Shown: piece after piece, positions 53,201-63,850 of the stretch | Position numbering within the stretch: position 1 is the first letter of the stretch | How the letters are laid out: every line of letters begins with the position of its first letter | Source of the DNA: Cladochytrium replicatum | Taxonomy: Eukaryota > Chytridiomycota > Chytridiomycetes > Cladochytriales > Cladochytriaceae | Reading direction: 5' to 3' | Length of the DNA: 64,000 nt | Assembly: GCA_025526935.1 (NCBI GenBank) | Contig: JAHLKD010000075.1 | Coordinates: 236,413 to 300,412 of the forward strand | The notes under the pieces: generated by a model | Databases searched by the model: none | What the model saw: the letters and a program-made list of their open reading frames with translations, nothing else | What the model was told of the DNA's origin: nothing | Position numbers and translations under genes: made by a program

Positions 53201-55972
53201 GTTGTTGACGGTGAGGGTCGTTCACTTTTCGACTTATGCATCGTAGGCTCCTGTTATACGATCCTTGATCGTTTGTTGCTGAGCGGTGTAGCGCAGTGCG
53301 ATATAGTGAATGAGAGAGGGTACAGACCGCTATTCACTGCAACGTCGATGACAACAGATGTCTCTGTTTTCCGAGTGCTACTCAAGCACGGGGCAGATGT
53401 CAATGCGAAAAACGGACCTGGTGCGCAGGGAGGCGATGACCGATTCGAGACTGCGTTGCATAATGCTGCGAGGTTGGGCAAGGTGGAGATAGTCAAAGCG
53501 TTGCTTGAGGCCGGTGCTGATCCAAATGCGATCGATAACAATGGACGTACACCACTTTTTACTCTTGGGGAGAGTTCATGGAATAGAGTCGCGGACGGAG
53601 TTAAGCCCTTGATAGTCGATGCATTGGTGAGAGCAGGTGGGAAAGTTGATGTCGAGGATAAGGAAGGAGTTCAGGCAATGGACTTGCTGATGGAAATTCG
53701 GCCTTATGATCCTCAGTCGTCGCCCGCGGACAGGCTCGCTATGGTGCGAATTTTCCTTTCACACGGTGCTAGTGTTGGTCGAGCGAACAAGCAAGGACAA
53801 ACTTTGGTGATTTCAGGATCCGCAGCAGGATTGAAAGACATCGTGGAGCTGGCGATTGAAGGCGGCGCAGAGATCAGCGCGGTTGACTTTGATGGTGCGA
53901 CTGCGCTGCACCACGCAACAAAAGCATGTGCGATCGATGTTATGCAGCTTTTGCTCAGCAAGGGGGCGAATGTCGAAGCGAGGGAATGGAAAGCCGGTGA
54001 AACTCCGCTGCATCGTGTTCCTGTCAGTGCAAGTAGATCATGGGGTGGTAAGACTCCCGAGGAATGCGTTGCAGCAACAAAGTTGCTGTTGGAAGCCGGT
54101 GCTGACGCGAGTGCGGCGGTTATTTCTCATGGTTGGACATTGCTTCATGACGCGGTATCTGCGGGAAGCTCGGGAGGAGGTGTTGTTGAGTTGTTGTTAC
54201 GAGCGGGTGCTGATGTGAATGCTGTGAATACACTTGGATGGACACCCTTACTCCTGGCGGCCAAGAGTGAGGTACCTTCGTACGTTAAACGGTTGCTGGA
54301 CTTGGGTGCGCGAATGGATGCGGTGGAGAATAGTGATGGGCACACGGCTGCCCATTGCGCGATCAGCTACAGGCGAATTGAAAATCTGAGCCTGTTGTTG
54401 GATAACGGCCACCCATTGGAAATCAAAGATAAGCTAGGTCGAACACCGCTTTGCCTTGCCGCGGAGTATGGTTGGGCAGTTGGTTGTCGAGTTTTGATTG
54501 CAGCAGGGGCAAGCTGTCAGGCGAGCACTGACGTGGGGCTGACCCCGTTGCTTCTTGCTGCAAAACGAGGGTCGAAGGAATGTGTCGAAGTACTTTTGGA
54601 AAGGGGATCAAGTCGAACGGAGCGTGGAAAGAAAGGAGAAACTTTTGCCAATTCCTGTGCAGAGGGTGGTTTGGTGGATTATGTGAAAGGAATGCCGACC
54701 TCCGACCTAAATGCGAAGACGGAGGATGGAAAATCACTTGCAATGTTTGCATCAATGTCGGATAAACTGGCTACAAGAGGAGGCAGACTCGAGATTATTA
54801 GTTGGATTGGTGATTTGAATCCACAGGCACTACGTGAACGAGATAATTGCGGACGATCGGCAATACATCATGCAGCAGGATCAAATGAATTGGATATCGT
54901 AAAGAAGCTGGTAGAGCTGAGTGCTGATGTGAATGAACCGGATATAGAAGGATGCACTCCCCTGATTCTCGCAGCAGGACATAGCGAGCCAGAACTTGCA
55001 CTGGCACTTCTGGAACTCGGGGCAGATGCAAGCGTAGTCACAAGCGATGGTACATCGGCTCTTCTGCGACTTTGCAGCGATGGATGCCAGGGCGATGAGT
55101 GTATTGATCTTGCACAGCGGTTGCTGGAAGGCAACTGTGACCCCAACATTTCTTCGAACTCAACTGGATCCACATCGCTGATTGCGGTTGCAAAAGATAG
55201 CAAACAGCGAGAGAATCTTTTATCAGTTATTTTGGCAGCAACGGGTGACGAAGCTCTGAATGCCACGGACAAAGACGGTCGTTCTGCACTTTGGTATGCA
55301 ACCAGCTGGGGTCAAGGAAGCTCGCTTATTGCACGCGGTGCGAATCCAACTCAAAGCGACCATCGTAAGATCGCACCAGTTCATATGACTTCCGAACACC
55401 GAGTTTTAGTCGAAGCTGGGGCGGATTTGGACATTACTACAGAAGATGGATGGTGTGTGCTGCATCTCTCAAGGTCCGCTCAAACTGTTCAATTAGTGCT
55501 TGACTCAAAGCATGGTGGGAGTGTGGACGCCCGTGACGCTCGAGGACGTACACCCCTCCATACCTTATGTGGAGGGGAGGACGTTGACTTCGTGGGACTC
55601 CGGTTTGATCTGGAAAAGTCGGCGAGGATTATGCTTGGAGCTGGAGCAGATGTCCATGCAACAGACATTTCTGGGAGAACACCTTTGTTCTATGCGGTTG
55701 GTAACAAGCAGGTGGTAGAGATTTTGATCAAGTCTGGTGCAGACATCAATGCAACGGATCTGAATGGAGACACAGTGTTGCATTTTCTTGCGAAGCTCAA
55801 GAAATACAACGAGCGCTTTATGTGCGAGATCGCTGCACACCTGTATCGAATTGGAGTGGATTTCCATGTGAAGAACAAGATGGGAGAGAGTGCAGCTGAG
55901 CATGCTCGTAAGGAGGGAAGAAAGGGATTGGCAGCGTTGCTTGAGTTCATGGTTCAGAATTCGGCGGTCTAG
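50222..55972 (+). CDS. TIR domain-ankyrin repeat fusion protein, 6 exons, about 1820 aa
   Basis: Exons: 50222-50838, 50902-50967, 51020-51141, 51198-51308, 51364-51439, 51502-55972 (5463 nt, all GT-AG, phases exact). Residues 1-100 are low complexity; about 85-150 is a charged coiled coil (ERESRWLELESRRLEIES). The TIR-like domain spans about 192-352, split over five small exons: strand A FPVTFYSYCWLNSR, AAYRWLRDAGFPAWLDVAEL, GEPLFGQLVEALKQA, VVVAFVSDEYSRSANCRKEW, LPVIPVIVG, and a terminal IDARNANDVETIKG helix. E289 (51257-51259) in NCRKEW occupies the place of the catalytic Glu of NAD-cleaving TIR domains. From about 385 to the end there are 35 or more ankyrin repeats (GATPVFLAASNGHTGAVKTL type). 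No NB-ARC or NACHT domain. Such proteins resemble sensors with a signalling TIR, but that role is inferred. The first ATG of the open frame is 50222; an earlier exon is possible. Confidence 0.86.
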
Positions 55973-56215
55973 TTGTTTATTCAATTGTTTTTCGGCTATT
56001 TTTCTATGCTATGATCCAAGTCGAATACATTTCCGAAATATTTTTCACTTTCTGATTCTTTGCTTACCCGAAGCGACTGGACACTTCGAGTGGCCTCGGC
56101 GACGGCGGGCAGCCAAGGAAACTGCAGGGCACCAAATCTGGATCCGGGAGGTCTGCGCTTAATGCATTTTCTCCTTTTGCAAACCTGCAGAGGCTTCGCA
56201 ACTCGTCATCATAGC
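55973..56215. other. Intergenic region
   Basis: Short space between the TIR-ankyrin gene and the coiled-coil gene. Nothing specific seen; upstream exons of the next gene could lie here. Confidence 0.4.
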
Positions 56216-57072
56216 ATGCCACAAAATGCAACGAAGCTTTCAACTGAGCACTCATCAAGAATTGGCCAAGACGCTCGAATCTCTTTAGCGAAAAGTCGCA
56301 GAAGAGACAGATCGCATTTTCAGCTCAGGATCACTTTTCGCTCGGTTTCCAAAACGATTGATGGTTATCAGGCAGATGAATCCGTGAACCGAATCCAGAA
56401 TCGCAAGATGCAGAAGAAGTTAGTGGCATTGACGAGAGAGCTTGCTGATTTGATGTACTCTCATGAGAAAAAGACTATCGAGCTGGTGAAGAGAAATGCA
56501 CAGTTGAACATCGAGCTCCAGGTGGGGTCAAATCACAGCTTTTGGACGAGTCGATTGATTAAGATCTCAACCATTTTCTGGAATTAGGTGGCGGACTCTG
56601 CTCGACGACTGTTGTATGAGAGGAATAAAACTCTTGGCGAGCAACTATTGGCAGGACAGAAGGCAAAGGTATTATCTGGCAAGTATGGGTACCTATAACG
56701 AACTCTCACCACCTTTAAAGCTCAGCAAGTTGCGGTACTATCTGCTACAAAAATCGAGAGGGAGAAAGCGGCGCTCGAGGAAAAGGACAGGCGACGAGAC
56801 CGAGCGGAGAACGACAGAGCTACAGAATCTCAAAAGTTCAAGCAAAGTATTGCGCAGCTTGAAAGGTAACTGCTGACCACTCAAAAAGGATGTAAGGACT
56901 GACAAACGGTTGCAATAGAGTAAGCCTAATCGAGAGTTGGCAACATTTACTATCGGAAACGAATGGAGCCTTGACGGCAGAACTCGATGAAGCTTCACGG
57001 AAGCTTCAGCTATCGGAGCGATCACAATCGCAACGCGCAACTTCAGCTGAAAGTCTCCGACATTGCAGTTGA
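56216..57072 (+). CDS. Coiled-coil protein, 4 exons, 226 aa (model provisional)
   Basis: Exons: 56216-56521, 56588-56668, 56726-56865, 56919-57072 (681 nt). The product is almost entirely helical and charged: KMQKKLVALTRELADLMY, EKKTIELVKRNAQLNIELQ, SATKIEREKAALEEKDRRR, and a last exon SLIESWQHLLSE with LTAELDEASRKLQLSE. Heptad-like spacing of Leu/Ile suggests a continuous coiled coil. The third exon starts after CTCAG rather than after the nearer AAAG, because only this keeps the heptad frame. The stop at 57070 may be bypassed by splicing at GTTGATC; further coiled-coil-coding stretches follow downstream. No motor or other domain seen. Confidence 0.5.
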
Positions 57073-58706
57073 TCAATCAACACTTTGAAGGTTGGTAAAT
57101 TCTCTCTTTCGAGGCAATTCATAAATTTTTGTATGAAGAAACCTGGGAAACTCCTTAAGTACAAGCAAGCAAATGGATCCCTCCAGTGATATCGTGGCTG
57201 CTAAACAAATCTATATTAGAGTAATGAAAAGAACAAGGAAGAGAACCGCGCACTTACTCTTAAAGTCGCGAAACTGAACCAGTTGCTTGATCGGATTGGC
57301 GAGGTGGAGGTCGTGAACGCTCGGATGAGCGCTGGGCGAGCGGCGTGGACGACGTGTTCGTTGGTGAAGAAGGGGATGCTATTGGAGTCGAGTCGCCACA
57401 TTAACTGTTTCGGCTTGTAGCGAGGCAGAGGTTGGAGATTGCGGGGTGGAAAGAAAAGATAGGAGCGGAGGCGGCGGGCAAGGCTGTAGCGAGCTCGCGG
57501 ATTGCATTTCTGGAAGATATGGTTAGGAACATTCTGCCAAAACAACATGTCGAGGAATTAACATTGCAAGCATATGTAGTTAAAAGCTCCATACCACCAG
57601 CTGCCCGTGGAGTATGTCGATTTGGTGTTGCAGCAAACGGCCGTCCCATTCTTTGCACTTCAGCAGCCGTGATGCACTCAGCGCCTCTGCCTGATGCATG
57701 CTAGCTTTCGCCTCGCTCTTCTGAACCTGTAAAAACAACCCAAGCAACCAATGAATTCTTATCGGCCTTTTCCAGAGTGCGAATGACGCGGAGATGGTGT
57801 TGAGCAAGGATCAGAAGAGCACCCAACTGATGGTACTGCCATTGAACTGGAAAGTCTGGTGGCGGGCTATCTTTCCGAAATTGTAGCTTTGCAATTGGAA
57901 ATCAAGTAGATGACGTTGAAGTCGCGAGAAAAGAAATTCAGGTTCTAAGCAGCCCAGGGCTTTGGAGGTTGAGCGTGATCGGCTAGCGAAAGTCTTTGCA
58001 AGCAATTTCTTGATACTCTTGACTTGCTGGTTAGGGATTCAATAAATATGCTCGAGGAGTGAGATGTCATCCAAAGCTTTCTTGGTGCGTACAGACAGAT
58101 GACACAGATGATTTGCGATTTACACAGTCTGACGTTTACATCTTCAGGGTGCAGTCTTCGTTACGAACCGGGAAGTCCGGCGTTGATCCTTCCGAAGTTT
58201 GGCAGAAGTTTGGGAGACCACCAACCTCCCTTCTTCTTGACCCCATCGCCCCTCCCCTTTCCCTGCTTTTCCCTGCTGATGACTGCATTCGTAGCGAGGT
58301 CGAGCTTATCGACCACACGCCAATGCAGGACCAGGATGTGAGACAGGGGAGGTCGATGAGGAGTGTGGTAGAGTAGATTGGGGTTCCGATCTGTGAGCCG
58401 TTTGTCCTGGATTGGATATCTGCTCTCGCTGTCTAGAGAACGCTGGTGATCGTTGAGAACCGGATCGGAGCAAGCAATAGCACCGAACATAAGTGTGGTG
58501 CGAGCGTTATTGCCTATCGGCAAAAAAAAAGAAACACGGTTAACCGGCAATTCGATCAAGTCAAGGTAGGTCTATAAAATAAAGCAATCCAACAAATAGA
58601 ACGCCGGTACATGACTACAGCACATGTTCACTGCAAAAACGCACAACGACTAATTCCGCAAAACGAGACTCAGACTGACAGTCCACACCTGCCAACGACC
58701 ACTTGT
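57073..58706. other. Coiled-coil remnants and unassigned sequence
   Basis: Plus-strand frames at about 57225-57330 (ENRALTLKVAKLNQLLDRIG), 57432-57600 (IAFLEDMVRNILPKQHVEEL) and 57835-57910 (LESLVAGYLSEIVALQLEIK) again look like coiled coil. Stops separate them, and no consistent splicing joins them. They may be decayed or wrongly resolved exons of the preceding gene. 58050-58706 shows no gene, but a plausible 3' region of the next minus-strand gene. Confidence 0.4.
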
Positions 58707-59581
58707 TCAGAGGGCACCGGCGAGGGCAACTAACACTGCACCGACACCAGCTAGGAACGACCCAGCTTTGAAAGATGCAGAAGCGGCACCTGTCTTGGCA
58801 GGAGAGGGTGTGGATGAGCCAGTGGTCGTGGGAGTACCAGTACCGGTTCCACCGCCACCAGTGCTGACACCACCCTGAGGAGATGAGGGAACGTTTGTTG
58901 CGTTGCAGACAGCGCCACAGAGAGGAGCGAACGAGGGATTGGCAGGGAGCGCAGGGGCGGCAGCGATAATTGGGTCACCAATGCCGGGTTGGGTGTAGTT
59001 ACCGGTGGGGAGTGTAACGGTAGCGAAGTTGTTCACATCGCCGTAGGAGTAAAGGGTCATGCTGGAGATGTGTCAGGTGTGATAGGTGAAAAAGGAACTT
59101 AAAACTTACTACTTCAAGTCGTACCACGCGACCTCACGTCCGGCAACTGTGGTAAGGTTGAAAATCGGACCCTCGGCAACGATAGCAGAGTTGTTCCCGA
59201 AGGCACCAGGTATCCAGAAGCTCTGATCCGAAACGGTTGCCGGGACAGGTTCGGTCGAAGTGAGAGCGCCAAGCCAAATCCTTGAAGAACAGTTCAGCTA
59301 ACACGTGTATATCTTCGAGAGAGTTCTTACAATCCTGCCTCTTTGTATGCGTTCTCTATGCGGAGGTTGATCATTTGGAAGAAGCAACCGTTGAGAATCT
59401 TAATGTCACCGGAGAGCAGTAGCTGGCCCGAGAAAGTCCTGTATCGCTGGCCATTCGTGGTGATGGTAGCGGTGGGCTGCTGGCCGGGCCAGGGGTAGCG
59501 GGCCAAGTCGCAGAGCTTTCCGATGGCAGCGACATTTGCCACGGAGGCGAGAAGGAAGAGGGCGAGGGCAGCGAGCTTCAT
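58707..59581 (-). CDS. Small secreted protein, probably GPI-anchored, 3 exons, 258 aa
   Basis: Exons: 59581-59331, 59280-59110, 59061-58707 (777 nt; introns 50 and 48 bp). Residues 1-19 are a signal peptide (KLAALALFLLASVANVAA). The body has few Cys: KLCDLARYPWPG, then FSGQLLLSGDIKILNGCFFQ, YKEAGLIWLGALTS, and the YSYGDVNNFATV motif. A Gly/Thr/Ser-rich linker (GGGGTGTGTPTTTGSS) leads to a short Ala/Val/Leu-rich hydrophobic C terminus, the pattern of a GPI-anchor signal. I do not recognise the central domain. A related fragment lies at 9381-9494. Confidence 0.85.
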
Positions 59582-60550
59582 GTAGAGTGGGCGGGGAGTG
59601 GGAGAGAGCTGGGTGGGGATTTAATCAGACAGGCTGGCTTGTCGGGATGCGGAATTTTAAGGGGGCGGAGGATGGCTTTGAGGCCAAGGATGAGTCACGT
59701 GTACCATGTGAATGTGATGGAAGAGTGGCTGTGTGCAAGGGGTGAGAGGAAGGAGAGATCGAGTGTGGGGAGGTTCGAGGGGCAACGAAAGTGAGGTTAG
59801 GGTTGGCAGAGGAGTGAGGAGCTGTCAATAGCCGAATTATCACTTTTGTTTGCAGACTTTTAGTGCAAATTTAAAGTGCATGAAGAATGCATATCATGAA
59901 TTTAGTAATGGGAATTATTAGCATTTTGGGCCAAACTAGTTGAGCTTTTGCTCAAATTGGTTCAAAGTTAAACGTATTCTTACCAGAAACCTTATCGAGC
60001 ACAACTATCACCAGTGCCCCTAGTGAGAACATGCCAAAGAGGCTGGCCCAAACAACATCACTGACTTGCTCCTTTGGAAAACACAAGCAACCTCTTTTCT
60101 TGTTCCCTTCTTAGCACCTCACTTTTTATCACCAGCCCAGTTAAATTATCTATTCAATATGAGGGTTATAAAGCACATATTTTAATTATCTCAATATTTA
60201 GGGGTGATAAAACGTATATATTAATAATTTATTTAAAAACTATTACGATCAAATAGTCAGGGATAAACTATTATTTACAGCAGAAAGATAGTTGGGGGAT
60301 ACAGATTAATCAGTTACCAAAATAATGCTATAATAAACCAATCCACTTGGACATTGTAACCTCTGTTCCTGTACAAGACAGGTTTGAGATCCAGATTGAT
60401 GCACTCTAGACTATGAACGTTCCAGGACTCTATTACTACTATCACTTTAACAACCATACTCAAAACTCAAAAGTGACTGTAGTAATGAAGTCCTGTAAAA
60501 CTCATAATCCAACACACCGTCCAGTCCTTTAACAGCGTAAATGTTGCCCT
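59582..60550. other. Intergenic, AT-rich region
   Basis: Upstream region of the secreted protein gene (to about 59850), then AT-rich sequence (about 60080-60350) without a supported gene. Marks the boundary towards the subtelomere. Confidence 0.5.
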
Positions 60551-62423
60551 GTGCTGGTTTGTATCAGCTGTGGCATTCTTGTAGACGCGTCTTTGTGCGG
60601 GGCCCCTGTCCAAAAGTACCACAGTCAGGTCGACAGGAGCACCCGCCTGATTGCTTCAAGAGCACTTTTGAATCTAAACGTGGTTAACCAGCTTACACCG
60701 CTGTGGAACAACAAGGTCATTCTGGAGCGTATAGACAGAGAGAACAACAAGCTTGCCTCATGTACCGCAATCCCAGGAGTCTGTGTACAGGATGGTTTTC
60801 AGTGCCGAGGCTGCGGCTATGTATGTTGCACCTTATCTACCTTTCAAAAGCATTGTTGCAAGTCCAATCTGGCAGCAAGAAGTACCTCTCCAAAGCAGGT
60901 CAAAGTCCAGAGTATTGTCATGCCGTACTATGGACTTCACGGTTACTGGATCGTGCAAATGGCTCCGCTGGCACCCTATTCCCCTCATCCATCCTTGAAG
61001 CTCACTGAAATGCAGAAGGCAAGCCTGCAGATGCTGCTTGCTGACACATTCACCTCTGTCCCTGCCTTGAACCTATCTGAAGAGCTTCCTCCCTGGATTC
61101 TTGGTTGCGACTTTCACCATGTGGATCCTAGGCACAGGAGCGGCCAAAAGATCAATGAGCGCATCACGTGGAAAGATGTTGTCGGGGAACAAAACCAGGA
61201 CATTGGCCTTGGGTTCAACCGCAAGGAGCTGGGGAAGACTATGGTTGCCTACCACAAGGCACTGCAATCACGGATCATGGGAATGCCCTTCATGGTCAGG
61301 CAGGAAATCATGAAGCCCAGGTTTGATCAGGAGCACCAAGTCAACGAGAAGCAGAAATTCCGACAGCTTCAGGACGCAACACTGTCACGCTATGCACAGA
61401 CATGGACCTGTGTTCTGTGGCTGACGATCTTGGTGTGGAAGCGCATTATAGAGACACCCTTTGTGCAGATCAGCAGCTCATTGGGAGCATCTTTGGAGCA
61501 GTTTGCGAGAATGTTGAAGCAGAAGGTTGGAAACTCTGGACCTGAAGAACCAACAGGAATACCACTGTTTGATCCAGTGGGGGATCAGGGGCTAGATGTG
61601 GCACAGCTGCTGTCTGGCGACACCAATCATGAGGACGACGTGGGCTCTGAAGACAGCCCCAGTGAGTCAGGCAACCGATCAGGAAAGTCCGGTTGGGCCT
61701 ACACATCTTTTCCCTGTTGGATCTGCGGCAGAGACAGAAGAAGAACTTTTTGCAGCTCTGCTTGCTGTTACAGAGTCTCTCTTCCAAGCAGAAACTGTCA
61801 TATCAACCATCCCCGAAAAGGTGTTCAACAATCCCCTTTTCACCTGGTGTGTGATTGATTCGAGAGATGTGCTGGGGGCCAGGAGACCTGCCAACAGCGT
61901 GTCCAGAACCGGAGCTGCATTACTCAGATGGGCGTATGTCACAGGTCTGAACCGGTTTTGGCAGGATTGCAAAGTAACTGGAAGTGTGGAGCCAGAACGT
62001 TTAATGCAGATTGGACACTTTACCTCTCGCTTCAATAAGCACACAATGTCAGGGAGGATTGGGGTAACGTTAGCTTGGACCAAAAAGGTTGCCAGCCAGA
62101 CAATTGCCACCAATCGCATGCAGTTTGACTCCCAGGCATGTGCGTACCTGCTGGCGAAGGATACATACTTCAATATGACCACCATAGGGCATGCTTACAG
62201 TACCTTAATCAGGGACCTCAATCTACTCATGAAGAAGATTGCTTATCCTCTCCAGCCAGATCAAGAGACATGGTTAACTCTATCGTGGCTCATAGAAAAT
62301 GCTCCCGATGTTACATCTGAGACAGCGTCAGACTATGAGTGGGCGCAACACACAACTCTAACAGTTATTCCAAGCCGGAATGTTAATAACATTCGGACGG
62401 ACCGTCCGACGGGAATTTATTAA
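60551..62423 (+). pseudogene. OrsD-like (DUF3505-type) protein, frameshifted, possible telomere-linked family
   Basis: The first frame (60551-about 61690) opens with a Cys motif, LVCISCGILVD, followed by CRGCGYVC with a downstream H-CC, the C2H2-like N-terminal domain of OrsD-like proteins. Next comes LPPWILGCDFHHVDP and a helical region (LQDATLSRYAQTWTCVLWL). It continues in another frame from about 61690 (FPVGSAAETEEELFAALLAV, FNNPLFTWCVIDS) to 62423. A frameshift therefore splits the gene near 61690. The region often precedes a RecQ-type helicase in subtelomeric fungal genes; no helicase motifs are present here. No ATG is in frame near the start, so the 5' end is undefined. Family assignment is by motif memory, not by search. 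Confidence 0.55.
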
Positions 62424-62540
62424 ATGCGGACGGACCGTCCACCTCGAATTTATTAGCCACGGACGGACCGTCCAACCCGTTTTTATTAGGCGCGGACGGA
62501 CCGTCCAACCCATTTTTATTAACCATGGACGGACCTTCCA
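62395..62540. repeat. 33-bp minisatellite with a palindromic core
   Basis: Five units, starting 62395, 62428, 62461, 62494, 62527, exactly 33 bp apart. Each has GGACGGACCGTCC (a 6-bp inverted repeat around one A; the last copy has one change) and a TTTATTA segment. Read in one frame they give an 11-residue repeat GRTVxxxFIxx. Confidence 0.9.
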
Positions 62541-62784
62541 GATGCAATTTATTCGGCTTCAACTGTAATTCATGCTACCTCAATCTCTCTTGTAGCTGGT
62601 TTTTTCACTAAGTCTTTTCATTTCATGGGCCCAGCGATGCTGTAGGGGCGAGACTCCTCTGATTTCGTGGGCTGGAGCATGCTGCTGGAGTAGAGAACTG
62701 ATTCTTTGTATTTGATTGTCCAAAATCTCCACCAACCTTTCACCGCGATAACAAGCTTCTCAGCCACAACGGGAGATATCCTTG

Positions 62785-63108
62785 TCAGGAAACCAGAGGC
62801 AAGGCCAGACCACAGGGTCTTCCTGCTATAGATAGGGGATCCCACCTCCCGCTCCCTGTCCATACCACAGCTTCTCGAGGGTATTTCCAAACAGCGAAGT
62901 CCAGAAAGTGGCATCCATGATCTGAGAAAGTTTCGGACAGCAGAGTAACATCTTCTTGAAGCTGAAAAAGACCACGGCAAATTCGAGCAAGCTCTGTAAA
63001 CTTTTCCGTATTTTGTAGATATAGGAAGAGAAGGGACTTCATCGCGTATGCTGCATGACAATGGGTGGATGTGGCACGAAGTAGGCAATCTTTTTCAAGT
63101 AAAGGCAC
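62785..63108 (-). CDS. Possible gene fragment, 107 codons
   Basis: A minus-strand frame with a protein-like composition: LLEKDCLLRATSTHCHAAYA, LYLQNTEKFTELARICRGLF, SDHGCHFLDFAVW. It may be one exon of a larger gene or a degraded subtelomeric family member. No start context, no recognised family. Confidence 0.25.
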   Translation of the reverse strand: MPLLEKDCLLRATSTHCHAAYAMKSLLFLYLQNTEKFTELARICRGLFQLQEDVTLLSETFSDHGCHFLDFAVWKYPREAVVWTGSGRWDPLSIAGRPCGLALPLVS

Positions 63109-63392
63109 GGAAGTTCCCTCCTGTACGTTAAAAGACGGACCAATTTAGCCTGAACCGCGAACCAATTCAGACTCAGTCAACTCAGACGGCGCAATGTCCG
63201 AGGAAGATGGATAGGGTCTGACATGGATTGCATCTGCACAGTGTAGAAGTTGATTTGGGTTCGGGTGAATGTAGAGGAAACACGGCAGTTTCAATGTGGA
63301 GTAGCTGTTCTTCTGTCCTTGCTCTTGCACCCGTATGTGTCTTGCACGTATGTGTTCCAACCCGTCACTGAGCCATGTGGCTTGGCTTTTTT

Positions 63393-63408
63393 CGAGGTCC
63401 GTACCTCG
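63393..63408. repeat. Hairpin repeat CGAGGTCCGTACCTCG, copy 1
   Basis: CGAGGT and ACCTCG are inverted around CCGT. The identical 16-mer recurs at 63563-63578, 170 bp further. Confidence 0.8.
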
Positions 63409-63562
63409 CAAACTTTGGAGTTGGTTTCCGGCTCAACCGTACCCGTCCGCCTCTGGCTCTCCTTACAACGCTAATAGAGGATGTGCACCGCTATTGGTGT
63501 GCCAAGTTTGGCAAGCTGAAACAGATGCACAAAGATTCCACTTTGAGGGTCACGTGCATTTG

Positions 63563-63578
63563 CGAGGTCCGTACCTCG
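63563..63578. repeat. Hairpin repeat CGAGGTCCGTACCTCG, copy 2
   Basis: Identical to 63393-63408, same orientation, also preceded by TT-G. Confidence 0.8.
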
Positions 63579-63626
63579 ACAACCGCCACACGACTGATCG
63601 CAATCAATTACTAATCGCACTTAATC

Positions 63627-63698
63627 GCTCTATTAGGGGTTCGAACCTGCGTCCTTTTGCTTACAGCGCTGCGCCATAACCAATTGAGCTAATAGAGC
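63627..63698 (-). pseudogene. Degenerate tRNA-like sequence
   Basis: On the minus strand: GCTCTATTAGCTCAATTGG (A-box-like) and GGTTCGAACCC (B-box-like). The ends GCTCTATTAG and CTAATAGAGC are a perfect 10-bp inverted repeat, like an extended acceptor stem. The D, anticodon and T stems do not pair properly, so it is a tRNA pseudogene or a SINE head rather than a working tRNA. Confidence 0.55.
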
Positions 63699-63752
63699 TG
63701 ATAAAAACTTTCAGGTTTCTTGCTTCTATTTCGGCATATAAGTCGCACACTC

Positions 63753-63832
63753 CATCACCATCTTGTGAGGCCATTTGGTTTTGTGTTTTGTTATGCATTG
63801 TATGTTCAAAATAAATATTGTTAACAAAAAAA
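63753..63832 (+). mobile_element. LINE-II 3' end next to the terminal repeat
   Basis: CATCACCATCTTGTGAGG, TTGTTATGCATTGTATG and AAATAAATATTGTTAAC, then a short A run. This is a diverged LINE-II tail pointing towards the telomere-like repeat, which begins 18 bp later. Confidence 0.7.
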
Positions 63833-63850
63833 TTGGCCCTAATTGCCTAG

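Noticed and set aside
56726-56876. Basic KRRSRKR-rich reading of the third coiled-coil exon
   Set aside because: The alternative acceptor five bases on keeps a charged heptad pattern that continues smoothly into the next exon.
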